A stretch of 64,000 bases of DNA from Symbiodinium natans (GCA_905221605.1 CAJNDS010000109.1:125001-189000), one strand, 5' to 3'. Shown: positions 33,582 to 44,085, numbered from the stretch's first letter. The notes: generated from the sequence alone by a model not told the origin. Program-made: numbers and translations.

Positions 33582-33815
33582 ATGTCTTCTTTCGTGGTGA
33601 GTCGACGTCTTGCCGCCCGATTTTTCATGCTCAGTGTCTTGGGGCTGTTGGGTCGGGGCTGGGCGCTTTCGGTGGGCGCCGAGAATGATCGAGCATGTGC
33701 GGGCCTTCCCTTTGGTCGCCAGTCTCAGGACGGGAGGTCTTTGTGTCGCGGCAGCACAATCTGTTTTAGGAAAGAAGATACAGACCAAGCGCGCGGAGCC
33801 AAAGGAACAGCATGA
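33582..33815 (+). CDS. Plus-strand ORF with signal-peptide-like start
   Basis: Starts MSSFVVSRRLAARFFMLSVL followed by GLLGRGWALSVGAEN: basic residues, a hydrophobic core, then a polar stretch, as in a secretory signal with cleavage near WALS-VGA. The frame is open upstream to 33540 with another ATG. The rest is Arg/Cys-containing and not recognised. It is against the strand of the main array. Could be a chance ORF. Confidence 0.28.
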   Translation: MSSFVVSRRLAARFFMLSVLGLLGRGWALSVGAENDRACAGLPFGRQSQDGRSLCRGSTICFRKEDTDQARGAKGTA

Positions 33816-33984
33816 CTATTACATCAAGCAGCCATCCTTGTGCCCAAATGCAGCAGACCACCATCTTCAATACAGCTGTGCCTGTCCTTCACTTCATTCC
33901 TAATTAGTCGGATCAGTCATCATGAGGCTGCACGACACATGCACAACGCATGCGGCGCGCACGTCTTGAAGGCCGGATGCCACT

Positions 33985-34075
33985 CCATCGCCGAATGGTA
34001 CCTGCCACACCGTGAACTCTGTAAACAACTCTCGACTGAAATGATCAAAACTTCCCCCGAAAACTTGCCCCCTTG
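33985..34075 (-). CDS. Possible coding exon, unidentified
   Basis: The acceptor TTTTCAAG|GGGGCAAG precedes RGQVFGGSFDHFSRELFTEF and then TVWQ, and the exon would end at GTGGCAG|GTACCA, a canonical donor. No domain is recognised. Confidence 0.35.
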
Positions 34076-34317
34076 AAAACATGGCGGCCCCGCACAATCG
34101 ACACCCTCGAGGAGCCACACTAGCTGAGAGCACTTGCAAGAGCCGAAATGCCCCTCCTTCGTCCCCCCCTTCTTTCACAGAACATCGGAAGATGTCCAAG
34201 AGCTATGGTCGTCACTCCACCTGAAAATTCTACGAGTAGTTTTGGCTCAGCAGGCGCCTCTGTAACTGACCCCTCTTGTAGAGTCATCGAGGCACGCGTC
34301 GTCTGCTCGCAAGGTGA

Positions 34318-34352
34318 GAGCCGTGCGAACTGTGCGAACTGTGCGAACCGTG
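34318..34352 (+). repeat. 9-bp tandem repeat (GTGCGAACT)n
   Basis: GTGCGAACT is repeated three to four times (GTGCGAACTGTGCGAACTGT then GCGAACCGTGAGACT). Short and probably neutral. Confidence 0.75.
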
Positions 34353-34561
34353 AGACTTAGAGGTCCGTCTGAGACAGGCCGAGATGCGGCAGACCTCTGG
34401 CCGAGCCGCAGCTCCTGGGGCAATGCAGCAATGCACAATACTCGCTGCCCCGTGCACAAAGCTTGGAACTACTGGGTGCCCAGCACGCCCCGGAAACGGC
34501 TAAACAGTGACTTCAATCGACTGGCCTGCCGTCAGAAATGCAGGGCTCTCATGTCGGGATT

Positions 34562-34800
34562 TCAAACCCCAGGCCCTGCCTCCTTCTGCGGGTCCTTCAG
34601 AAGCCTCGACAAGGCAAAACACATCACGGCATACCCCGCCAATGATTGAGCCGGCAGCCTGCGCAGGAAGCTCCCAGGGTGGAGGACCTTGGCAGTCAGA
34701 AGACGACCCACATAATCCGACATAGATGAGGAGCTGGCTCTTCTGCCCATCCCTGGACGTGCTTTTGCTACGCTACCCCACAAGTGATGGGTGGCTTGCC
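34562..34800 (-). CDS. Possible coding exon(s), unidentified
   Basis: The minus-strand reading contains MSDYVGRLLTAK then VLHPGSFLRRLPAQSLAGYA and VMCFALSRLLKDPQKE, leucine-rich and helical in appearance. There is a possible intron edge at GCCAAG|GTCCTCC, although the frame is continuous through it. No family is recognised. Confidence 0.35.
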
Positions 34801-35589
34801 AAGGTCTGCGTGATGCCAGAACCGCCGGCCATCTGCACCTCGGGGGCATAGATTGTGAGGCATCGTGAAGGCTTCAACCCGTGAAGGTCAGCATTGAGTC
34901 AGCATGTATCAAAAACCGACGAGCAACCAATAGAACCCCATGAACCTCCATGAAGACCGGGCACCTGAAAGCCTTCAACCTCTCCAAAACTCGGGAGCTA
35001 TGCCCCTTTTTATGGAGTTGAGGGTTTTTAGTTGAAGCCCCCAAACCCGTAGACGCTTTTGGGCCTTCTCGGTAGATCCAGCCGCTCGGCACCTCTTCCG
35101 GGCTGGGAAGGCTCGGCCTCTGGCGGCATTTTTGGGATTCGGGGTGGTGGGGGGGAGGGGTTGGGTTTCGGGCGGCAAAACATCCCCCTTTAGACATCCA
35201 CCCAGCATCCCCCTCCAGTCTCCCCCTAAACCTCCAGCAAGGCACCTCCGAGGAACCACCGCCCTTTTCGGGGCCCGGGCGATGACGGGGAGGCCTCGGA
35301 CTCCTCCCAAGGTGCCGGACCCAATGCCAGGTTGTGCCAATACCTCCGGCCATTGGGACCTGCACGCTCACCACGAGACCGCACTTCGTTGAGGCAGAAA
35401 CTGTCTCGGAAATTCAACGAATCCCCACACTGCAGGTGGAACAGCGTTGCTCTTTGTCCGGCCTACCGTGCTCACCCAGTTTTCAGGAGAGAGATCGGGC
35501 GCAGGCAGGGGCTTCTGCACATCAGCCACGGTCCTTGGGCCCATCATGGCCCATCTTGCATGACTTTTGGCATCTTATTGAAGACTTCG

Positions 35590-35700
35590 GAACAATCTTC
35601 TGAACGGCGCTCGCGACATGCCAGGGGACAGGCCATGCACGCAGCGCAGCTCGTCCCACCACCGCATCCACATCCAAGGGGTCCACCTCTTCTGAAACGC
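35590..35700 (-). CDS. Possible coding exon, unidentified
   Basis: The minus-strand reading EEVDPLDVDAVVGRAALRAW then PVPWHVASAVQKIV follows TTTCAGAAG|AGG. A second minus frame also reads through. GAGCTGCAAA repeats lie just upstream in transcription (35725-35775). Not recognised. Confidence 0.3.
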
Positions 35701-36273
35701 CACATTTAAAGCGTATGGCAGGCTGCAGCAGCTGCAAAGAGCTGCAAAGAGCTGCAAAAAGAGCTGCAAAGTAAAATGCAAAATCTGACTACAACGCTTC
35801 TGGAACTCTGCATCAGAACATCGAACCGCGGCCTTTATCCTGCCCGTTTCTCCACGTTGTCCAGAACCCTCCCCATGTGATAAGCAATTGCCACCTGGTC
35901 GAAGGAGGGACCACAGCAGCATGGCGCCGGCGGTCTGGGCAGGCGCGCACTACAAATTTGACAACTTTGACAAGCTGCACGATAGCGCAAGTTTTCGAAA
36001 GCATCTACAGCTTGTTTAAAATGTAAACTTTAGGAAAGCAAAAAGAAAAAAGAATAACGAAAGATGACAAATTAGAAGCATGGAGTGGACACGGAAACAC
36101 TATTAACTTCATGAAATGCACCCCGCTCGCAGGCTCATTTCCATCACTCGTTCGGTTATTTTTGTATCTTCATTCTTGTAATCACATCTGCATTCCATTT
36201 CTACTGTATTATTAATGGGGCACGAAGTGAAATAATATTATCTGCCCCTTAAAAAGGGGCCCAGGGCCCGTGC

Positions 36274-36663
36274 ATGTTTTCGAGCCACCGTGACATCTCA
36301 TCTGCACTCTCCTGCGTCAGAAACGCACACAAACGCAAACAACCAGCGTCTTTGCCCACTCTTCCATCATCAGTATCCCAAAGTCCGAACTTTGACGAAG
36401 CTCCCGAAGCTTCTGCTCCAAGTTCATCTGCGGCCGCACAAGGTCCAACAAGTAGTCCTCCGATCCCGGAAGAGACGCCTTCTGACTACCGAGTTCGAAA
36501 TCGAGTTCCGCCTATGGATACCCCTATGAAGTCAGAGGGCCAGTGGGCCACTGAGAGTTGCCCAGCCCTCAAATCCCGGATGGCTAAGTTTCTTGCAGGG
36601 TCTGTGTCCAGGGTGAATCGAAGCGTGACGTGCGCCACGGCCTTTCAAGGAAGAGACTGCTGA
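36274..36663 (+). CDS. 129-codon plus-strand ORF, disordered, unidentified
   Basis: A Ser/Pro-rich protein-like reading: NFDEAPEASAPSSSAAAQGP then PIPEETPSDYRVRNRVPPMD and KSEGQW. The Glu-Thr-Pro-Ser-Asp-Tyr followed by Arg-Val-Arg-Asn-Arg is reminiscent of linker regions in polyproteins, but I see no catalytic motif. Further plus-strand open frames follow to 37.3 kb (for example 37160-37332, ending TPVQNPMGRNRLTPVTA), so a plus-strand gene of several exons is possible. Confidence 0.33.
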   Translation: MFSSHRDISSALSCVRNAHKRKQPASLPTLPSSVSQSPNFDEAPEASAPSSSAAAQGPTSSPPIPEETPSDYRVRNRVPPMDTPMKSEGQWATESCPALKSRMAKFLAGSVSRVNRSVTCATAFQGRDC

Positions 36664-37618
36664 AGAACAGCGCAACTGTGTGCCCGGGTCTCGTGGGCAT
36701 CTGACTACAGTACTCCTGCACCTCTCCCAACTTGCACTCAGCACCAAGAAGCCCTCCGCGCATGTGTGCGAAAGGAACCTGGCATGAAAATGACTCAAAA
36801 CTGTCAGAGCAGGGAGACCATATGAGACCATGTCTGCAACGTACACAGCAACACACGAGTACGGTGAGTTCGGCAAAGAAAGTTCCGCCAGCGGGACCGG
36901 CGTCACAGGACTGGACCAAACGCATCGTCTCTTGTCTGACTCCAGCCTCAAAGGACTCAAGAGAATCTTGGCTCTCGGATGCAAGAAGTCGAGGAACCGG
37001 ATACCAAAAACAGAAAAGCGACGTACCATGATTGCCGAAAGGTCATCTACTTTGCCTTTCGCTGTGTCTTGGAATGGACTGGCAAGCTAAGTCTTGCATG
37101 CCATCAGTAGCCTTTGCATTGCACAATGCAGAGCCACACTCATGGCTTCTGGGTAGCGAGGTCGGGTATCGAAGCGGAGTCAACCTCTTCCCAGTTTGGC
37201 AGAGCATTCTTGAAAGACGAACCCTCCTCGAAACACAAACCCATGCCAGCTGAAGTCACGCAGCCGCTCATCGTTATTACCCCAGTCCAAAACCCCATGG
37301 GCCGTAACAGACTGACCCCTGTGACAGCCTAGGCCGACCCCGTAGAGGCCCCCGGCGGTTGCTGCAGGCACGAAGGAAGGATGCGCCTCCGCAGGTCCAG
37401 CGTCGCCTTGCAGGGTCCAGGGCGCAAAAAAAATCTCATTGGGAGGTCCTCCCCCGATCAGAGAGGCCTCGCCAACATCTGCAGGTCGCCCCAGAAACTG
37501 GAAAGGCCCCAGCCTGCTGTACACTTCGGCACACGTCTGACATGTCTGAGGAATTCTGAGGATGACCTGAGATCTGAGGATGCTGCTGTGTCTCGTTGAG
37601 CACCCGAAGGCGAAGCTT

Positions 37619-37745
37619 CAGCCCAGGCCCAGCGAGATCCTGGGAAGCTGGGGCCCATCTTCCCTGGCTCGATTGTGAAACCAGAAGATGGCCTCAACTT
37701 TCACGGTGAAGGTCAGCATCTCGTCGAAGCGCCAAGAGTGCTCCC
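37619..37745 (-). CDS. Possible C-terminal exon, unidentified
   Basis: The minus-strand reading HSWRFDEMLTFTVKVEAIFW then FHNRAREDGPQLPRISLGLG ends in a TGA. A plus-strand frame over the same bases (GQHLVEAPRVLPLGHCLHMD) is also open, so the strand is not settled. A diverged copy of the FDEMLTF stretch may occur at 34880-34920. Confidence 0.28.
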
Positions 37746-37804
37746 TCTCGGGCACTGCCTGCATATGGATACTGGGCATGGACGGTCTCAGGCGGTGTTA
37801 GGCG

Positions 37805-37965
37805 GTGTCTCAGGACCGCGATGATAGCACCTTTGCGGAAGATGGCGAAGAGGGACTGAAGTCCGCCGGCTCCGTGTCCTGGAAGGACAATCAAGGAACA
37901 TCTGCCAATGCGACATCGCAGCTGGAAGCAGTGCCTTCTGCACGGAGCCCAGGCTTGCTTCCAGG
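37805..37965 (+). CDS. Plus-strand exon ending at a canonical GTAAGG donor
   Basis: Reads SQDRDDSTFAEDGEEGLKSA then GSVSWKDNQGTSANATSQLE and ARSPGLLP, acidic and polar. It is followed by TTCCAG|GTAAGGACC, the best textbook 5' splice site in the window. A minus-strand frame overlaps but lacks comparable signals. Together with 36274-36663 it may represent a plus-strand gene. No domain is recognised. Confidence 0.35.
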
Positions 37966-38184
37966 TAAGGACCTTTTGCAAAGCACAGCCCACGCTCTTG
38001 TTCCTGCTGTCTGTTTCCACGGGTAGTTCCGTGACAGGATGTGTCAGGACAAGCCTGAGTGCAAGCAGCTTGTAAGCCTGACTCTAAGCCTGACTGTAAG
38101 CCTGGGGCGCGACCGCGAGACCACCCCAGGCTCAGGCAGACCGGGTAGAGAAGCCGAGAGGACCTGCAGTGGTGCGGTCTCAAG

Positions 38185-38303
38185 ACCTCGTCTCCGTCCG
38201 TTTCTAGACTCTGGAACAGTCGACTTACGTCTGGTGTGCGCACCCGCACGAACAGCTTGCAGGCTATCTGGCCAGGATTTTGTCGCAGCTGCGGCACTTG
38301 CAC
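38185..38303 (-). CDS. Possible coding exon with EF-hand-like loop
   Basis: The minus-strand reading KLFVRVRTPDVSRLFQSLET then DGDEVLRPHH resembles helix-loop sequence F-x-x-L-x-x-DGDxx-L, but the first loop aspartate is replaced (LETDGDEVL), so calcium binding is doubtful. It could belong to the gene downstream of NAT9. Confidence 0.35.
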
Positions 38304-38431
38304 CTTTCATGCACACACAATGGTCGGAATTTGGTCACAGCTGTCAACGTGCAATCTCGGCAAGTCGCAAGCCTTACTCAGCCTTACTCGTTCTGACCTC
38401 TGACCTCTTCGAGCTCACAACTTTTTGGTCC

Positions 38432-38767
38432 TCAAAGATCCCTCGGTCGCAGCTGCAAGAGCTTGTTTTTAAGAACTCGAACTTCGCGTACACGTTGGGT
38501 AGCCATGTCAGCATCTTCCAGGTCCAATCTCCACTCCCTTTGAGCATCCAGATCACTCTCATCTCCAGACTCCTGCATTGATCCGTGAAGATGTGAAGAT
38601 GTTCGATTTGGTCTTCGTCCGAGCGCCGACATCACAACGACACGGATGACAGAGTGGTCACGGGCCATCGTCTCGATCTCAGGCTGGCTCCGTTCCGTCC
38701 TGCTCAGAAAGGCATCAAAAGAAAATTGAGGAGAACAAAACACAGCAGCAAACGCAACAGTCCTCAT
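38432..38767 (-). CDS. 111-codon minus-strand ORF, acidic helical, unidentified
   Basis: Contains SMQESGDESDLDAQREWRLD then LEDADMATQRVREVRVLKNK and LLQLRPRDL before the stop at 38432: charged and coiled-coil-like. It lies just after the last NAT9 exon found (38912) on the same strand, so it could be the NAT9 C-terminal region (animal NAT9 has roughly 40 more residues) or the start of the next gene. No domain is recognised. Confidence 0.4.
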   Translation of the reverse strand: MRTVAFAAVFCSPQFSFDAFLSRTERSQPEIETMARDHSVIRVVVMSALGRRPNRTSSHLHGSMQESGDESDLDAQREWRLDLEDADMATQRVREVRVLKNKLLQLRPRDL

Positions 38768-38911
38768 TCAACTTTGAATCTCCCTGTTGCATCTGCACAA
38801 CATCCAGCCTGGTTGAAGCATGACTCTCACAGCAAGCAGCTGGGGGCCCGGGGGGAGCTTTGTCGAAATCCAAATGAACATTTGGAGTCCAAGAAGCTGA
38901 TAGACCAACTC

Positions 38912-41549
38912 CTGAAAGACCTCCACGTGCTTCATGAAACGGTAGCCCAAACGCTCGAACAGAGCAACGGAGGGCCCGTTGTGATCCTTCTGGCCATTTC
39001 AGTGGGCAGAGGCAGAGAGCTCCGACAGTGTTGGGCCACCCCGTCCTTGATCTTTGCAACGAAGTGTTTCGTGCCCAGGTGCTCTATGCAATAGTCCTAC
39101 TGCACGGTTTCGGATGGGCGAAATCGCTGGACGTGAGAGCTTCTGCGAGCCTGGTAACAGAACGCCTGCACTGCCCTGCCTGAAGCATGCCGAGCGCCTC
39201 CTTGGCTAGCCCGCGCCGTCGCGAAGAGCTTACGGCGATCATGACCTTCCGATGAACAACGGCAGTACAGACGAGAGAGAAAGCATGAATGAACGAAGCA
39301 CTCAATGAATGCATGAATGCATGAATGCATGAGTGCATGAGTGCATGAGTGAGTGAGTGCCTGAGTGAAAGAGTGAATGAGTGAATGAGCGAATGAGCGA
39401 ATGAGTGAGTGAGTGAATGAGTGAATGAGTGAATGAGTGAATGAGTGAATGAGCGAATGAGTGAATGAGTGAATGAGTGAATGAGTGAATGAGTGAATGA
39501 GTGAATGAGTGAATGAGTGAATGAGTGAATGAGTGAATGAGTGAATGAGTGAGTGAATGAGTGAATGAGTGAATGAGTGAGTGAGTGAATGAGTGAATGA
39601 GTGAGTGAGTGAATGAGTGAGTGAGTGAGTGAATGAGTGAATGAGTGAATGAGTGAATGAGTGAATGAGTGAATGAGTGAATGAGTGAATGAGTGAATGA
39701 GTGAATGAGTGAATGAGTGAATGAGTGAATGAGTGAATGAGTCTGAAAGAGGAAGAGAAACGAAAAAATTGAATGAAAAAACGACAAAGACGGGGATAGC
39801 AGGAGAGCGAGGAAAAACGGGAGACAAGGACACTGTGTTATCCACTCCCTCTTGTCTTCTGCGGCTGAGGAACCAATAGCAAGAATCACTGGAGCCGAGT
39901 CTTTGAAGAATGGCAAGTGCAAAGGCGCTCACTGGATATGTCCCTGGCAATGCATTAAAAGCCTTCTTTGTGACTGCCTGAGGCCACGCACATCTGCGCG
40001 CAAACGTTTCATTAAGCCAAGGCAGAGATTAAAAACGGCGAAGACTACAAAGCCATGTGTCGCACTATGAATGCTTGCAGTGAAAACTTGCAGTGAAAAC
40101 TTGCACCACTATGGGACTGAAGCCAAGCGCCAACTACTTAGAACAAGTGCATGATCACACATGACACAGGACGCCCAAACCAAAACGTCAGGTGCTCAGA
40201 GAGAGAAGAAGAGTGAAGGAGAGAAGGAGAGAGCGGGAGATGGAGATGGATAGGTCGGAAGATAGCCAGATAGCCGGACACGTAACCAGTAGATTGGTAG
40301 ATGAACATCGTGCTTGCAGAAAGGCCGCCAGGTGCGCCGCAGGAAAAAGTGCGCGAAAGGAGTGTGAGATCAAGCCACTATCTGTATATCCGTAAGCCGA
40401 TGCCCGTTCTCATGGCCTCGATCTCGCCAGCCTCATATAGACTCAAGCCCTCCTCCTCGACCAGGCCTGCCTGAAGTACTCGGGCTCTACTCGTCTCATG
40501 CATGTGCTTCAGAACCTCTCATGCTCAGAAATGAGGCGCGTCCGCCCTGGGAGACACTGTCGCGCAAACACTGGGACGACTGCGACCCTACTGTATTGAA
40601 CCCAAAGCCCTGAAAGACTCCGAGTAGCTTATGTTGCAATCGTCTTCTTTTGCAAGTTTCATCCCCCCCCCCCGGGTTGCGTGCATAATTTCGCTGGTAC
40701 ACTGATGAAACAGGAGCAACAAGGCATTGCGTGAACCATTAATTGGGTTGCCACTACAGTAGCACATCAGGACAGGCAATTCCAGTGACATTTCCAAAGC
40801 CTTGGTTGTGGTATTCCTATCTGATGAGATTGGTCCGCTAAGCCTGCGGTATTCACAAACCATTTCTTGCGATCCCCAGCAAGTGAGTGTTTGTGACTAG
40901 GAAGGCAGATGTGAACGAACCCAAAGCAGCTACCCAGGATTTACGACCTCTCATCTCTCATCCCAAACCCAAACTCAAGGTCTCATCGCCCAATGGAGCC
41001 CAGGACCCATGGAGCCCAGACCTGTGTAGCCGACCCATGGAGCCCAATGACCTGGGGGAAGAAGACGTTCACGTCCCCGACCATGGCTCCCATGACTCCC
41101 GCTTCCCCCATCTCTGGATCAGGTGGGAGGCTGCGATCCAGGACGATGAAGGTCAACTTGTCCTTGCTCTCACATCCACATGTCAAGTCATAAACGGCCA
41201 TAGGCGGTTGAAAACCGGTCCTGAAGCCTCAAATCCACAAAACCTCGAGCGCTGTGTCCTCGCTCTCGCGCCACGTCTGCTGCATCTGGTGCTCCTGAGC
41301 TTCGCTCAATCTGTTGGAGGCCCATGCGAGGAAAAAACATGCAGGGCAGATGCAATTAGGCTCACTTCGGGCTTCATGAGGCCTTACCTTTTTAATCTCA
41401 CAACTCACACAACTTTTGTGTGCGGGCTTTCAAACTTCTGGTCTTACACAGGCGTAAGATATACGCCTAAATGATGACATGCATAGTAGATGCAATACGC
41501 GTGCTCGAAAATATATATGTTTATATATATATATGTTATATATATATAC

Positions 41550-41600
<51 letters not shown>

Positions 41601-42002
41601 GGCAGCATCTTTCACGGGATCTGGGGCATTTCCTCCTCCAAGGTCAGGGGCTCGGAGCCCGTCAGCTCCAGCAACTCCGGATCCTGCCAGCCCGATTAAC
41701 TCGGTGATGCTAGGGTTTTGCATTCTTGCGGCATTTAACTCGAAACAGGGGGTACACTGCTCACATTTTGTACTTGTACTCGACCGCAAGCAGGGTCATC
41801 ACATGCCTCATGCTCATTTCGCGTGCCTGCATCCACTCGTGGTATGTCTCGACCATCGACTTCTCGTAGGGAACCAGCACGCACGCCTTGCCTGTGGTAC
41901 AGCAGAGCAATAGTGCAACATGGCACTTGCGACCTACCATGACCAAGATTAGGCTCGCTTGCGGCCCAGTTGCCGACGAGCTGGGTGTTCTCGTTGAGCC
42001 GC
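38912..42002 (-). CDS. NAT9: N-acetyltransferase 9 homologue, nine exons resolved
   Basis: A GNAT-fold acetyltransferase; in animals NAT9 is linked to microtubule stability. Exons: 42002-41974 (RLNENTQLV), 41891-41827 (KACVLVPYEKSMVETYHEWM), 41683-41633 (DPELLELTGSEPLTLEE), 41294-41259 (EHQMQQTWRESE), 41162-41052 (DKLTFIVLDRSLPPDPEMGE through MVGDVNVFF), 40470-40417 (LVEEEGLSLYEAGEIE), 39245-39180 (VMIAVSSSRRRGLAKEALGM), 39096-39046 (DYCIEHLGTKHFVAKIK) and 38986-38912 (DHNGPSVALFERLGYRFMKH). Together they cover the acetyl-CoA loop (here SRRRGLAKEA, for R-G-x-G-x-G/A) and the N-x-PS-x-x-x-F-x-x-LG motif, in family order. Junctions keep family spacing with donors GC, GC, GA, GA, GT, GC, GC, GA; introns are 82, 143, 338, 96, 581, 1171, 83 and 59 nt. 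The first methionine and the last ~40 residues are not located. Confidence 0.9.
39291..39741. repeat. (GTGAATGA)n octamer microsatellite
   Basis: About 450 bp of GTGAATGA with GTGAGTGA and GCGAATGA variants, flanked by GAATGCAT and GAGTGCAT units at its left edge (39301-39350). It lies inside the 1171-nt NAT9 intron 40416-39246. In reverse it reads THSLIHSF for nearly 170 codons, an artefact. Confidence 0.97.
40190..40255. repeat. Purine-rich GAGA tract
   Basis: GAGAGAAGAAGAGTGAAGGA and similar purine sequence, also inside the large NAT9 intron. Confidence 0.7.
41511..41600. repeat. (TA)n followed by (GAT)n microsatellite
   Basis: TATATATA with a few G (41511-41549), then 16-17 copies of GAT. 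Both lie within NAT9 intron 41632-41295, only ~30 bp from the exon end at 41633. Confidence 0.95.
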
Positions 42003-42009
42003 CTCGCAT

Positions 42010-42900
42010 TGCCATCAAGTCATCATCATTAAGGTCTCGATTGGAGGCAGGGTTCAGCAGGCTCAGAGGATTCAGGGTGCCCCCCCCCCCCCAGTTTTTT
42101 CAGCCAGGCTGCATGGCCCAAACTCAGCAGACCAAAACCATGGCTGCGGACTTCTAGGGCTTGTTGCTCATGGATCCACTGCAAACCAGACGGATCCGTT
42201 TGGAGATGGCACGGCTCTTGGTGGGCACAGTGTTGACAGATGGGAGACGCATGGTACTTGCAGGCAGTTGCCATGGCTTCAGGCATTACAAGCGGCTGCG
42301 TAGCAAATCAAGGATCAAGTCTTTGGAGCGGTGTGGACAAGAAGTCGGGCAAAGGTCTATGCAAATGGAGACGCACTGATGGGAAAAGCGGGGGGGGGGG
42401 GGTGCACGCCAGTCTTGGCAAGCTATTGGAAGTTTGGTCTGTGCACCTGGTCCAAGGTTTCTCGCAGTAGGTGGCCTCCGGCGACGGCCACGGCCACATT
42501 GAGCCTCATTGAGGGACACCCTGTTCAGCAGAAACTCCTTATGGCACACGGCAACTTAGAAGGGCCGTCAAGGGGTCGGGGAACGATCCCAGGCCAGATT
42601 CGGCGAAAACTCAGCTCTCTCCACACCCTCGCCTCTCAGCATCTCTCAGCCACGTCTCCTTCACACCCCCTCGCCCTTCTGAGATGCCGGCATTCACACC
42701 TGCCAAAGTTTATGAAACCAATGTCAGGAGACTCCATGTCGCATCGTTCCCGCATCTACTCTCTGGACTCTCTGGACTCTCCACTTGACAACATGCAGGC
42801 AAAGGCCAGGTTGACTTGCCTGCAGCTCAGGTCTCGTGTCCCGCGCTCCACCGTGCATCAGCTCAGCCGAGCTCCATGGGGAGCAGCAACCACACTGCGG
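42010..42900. other. Upstream of NAT9: no secure gene
   Basis: A NAT9 5' exon with the start codon must lie at or beyond here but is not identified. A 194-codon plus-strand ORF (42331-42915) includes a G-run and Ser-rich stretch and has no domain. A minus-strand piece at about 42760-42705 reads MRERCDMESPDIGFINFGR and ends at TGGCAG|GTGTGA, a possible exon. Confidence 0.35.
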
Positions 42901-42922
42901 GCGTTTGCTGCTTAGATCTTCT

Positions 42923-43186
42923 CACGCTTTCTTGCTCGGCTTGCACTTGATGACCTTAATCGAGATTGGCTTGGCCGGGGACGGCCGCATGCGAAGGAGG
43001 CTAGCTCAATGCATGGGCCAGCGATTGCTGGTAAGCTTCCAGCTGCTGAGAGGCCTGAGCTTCGTTTACATCTTCGGTGAACCAAAGACCAGCGGACCCG
43101 TGCGCACTCACGAAACACGAAAAGGGGCGGAGAAAATGCTGGACCAAGGGATGCAGCTGTGCATTTTGCGCACCCTTTTCTGTCAT
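42923..43186 (-). CDS. Possible C-terminal exons of a gene upstream of NAT9
   Basis: The minus-strand reading WFTEDVNEAQASQQLEAYQQ then SLAHALS is helical and protein-like; further down, after CGATTAAG|G, VIKCKPSKKA runs into a TGA at about 42925, like a basic C-terminus. Whether these belong together is inferred. A plus-strand frame (MQLCILRTLFCHSPLR) overlaps. Confidence 0.35.
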
Positions 43187-43695
43187 AGCCCGCTCCGATG
43201 AATTCTTCGACGCAGTTACTCTACTTTCTGAACCTCAGGGCATACCCCGGCGCGCAAGCGCTCTAAGCCACTGGCTTCTTCCCGACTTCAGGAAGATGAT
43301 CGGAATTCCACGCAAAACTCACGCAAACCAAGTCTCAGGGAACATCTCCCGGCAGGCCTGCTCATGCTCCTCATGCTCCTCATGCCTGAGGCGGAGAGTC
43401 TTGCCCAAAAACCCTCCATTTTCGAGACCCTCCACCTAGATTCGCCAGAATCTGTGTCTGAAGCTGATCCTCAGATCCTCAGGCGATGGCCAGCTCCTCT
43501 TCCTTCTCTGTGACCTGCTGAACCTCAGAACTCCAGAATCGTCCGATACAGTCCCACAACGTGAAGCCCAACAATTTGCAAGGGGCCAGGCCAGGTATTC
43601 ATTAAAACCATGCCCGGAAGATGATGTTCATACCCAGATACATCATGCTATGAACTCCGAATGGTAGGCGTAAATCAGAGTCGCAACTCAGTCGG

Positions 43696-44085
43696 CTAGG
43701 ACACGTAGGCCAGGATAGGCTGGGCGCACCACCACGGAATGTACTCTTCCTCCGCCTCCGCCTCCGCCTCCGCAAGCTCTTCCTTCGTGAAGTGGGGCCT
43801 GAAGAAAGAAGAAACCACCACCATGCAGGTTTGCGAGGGCTCTGTGGCTCTTGGCACCCTACCCTGCCCAACTGCTCGGCACCGCTGGAAACGACACCGC
43901 TCCCCGGAACTCGCCAGACTTGCCAGTGTGTTCTGAAGCGCCCAGGGGAAGGCTCGGAAGGGCCTGTCTCGAGACATGACTGGGTCAGACTCTGGCTCGC
44001 GCTGTGCGCTGCCCCTGCCTTCCAGGCCGAGCGATGATGTCCAGGTTGACCTGCCCAGGCTGAACTGCGAACATTTTGGCAGCAT
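43696..44085 (-). CDS. C-terminal coding region, acidic tail, possibly end of ankyrin gene II
   Basis: A 129-codon minus-strand frame. Its end reads PHFTKEELAEAEAEAEEEYI then PWWCAQPILAYVS and stops at 43696: an Ala-Glu repeat from GGAGGC triplets, followed by a tryptophan-rich tail. The middle contains DPVMSRDRPFRAFPWALQNT. It lies just downstream of the ankyrin exons at 46.1-44.9 kb on the same strand and could be their 3' end. No domain is recognised. Confidence 0.42.
   Translation of the reverse strand: MLPKCSQFSLGRSTWTSSLGLEGRGSAQREPESDPVMSRDRPFRAFPWALQNTLASLASSGERCRFQRCRAVGQGRVPRATEPSQTCMVVVSSFFRPHFTKEELAEAEAEAEEEYIPWWCAQPILAYVS

Noticed and set aside
34236-34256. Sequence GTAGTTTTGGCTCAGCAG resembling the dinoflagellate spliced-leader end
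   Set aside because: It matches only about ten bases of the leader end in series and lacks CCA between GTAG and TTTT, and no coding sequence follows that would mark a retroposed mRNA.
39084-39950. 288-codon minus-strand ORF of His-Ser-Phe-Thr-His-Ser-Leu-Ile repeats
   Set aside because: It is the translation of the GTGAATGA octamer array, which lies in a NAT9 intron. Only its last ~22 real codons (39245-39180) are coding, as a NAT9 exon.
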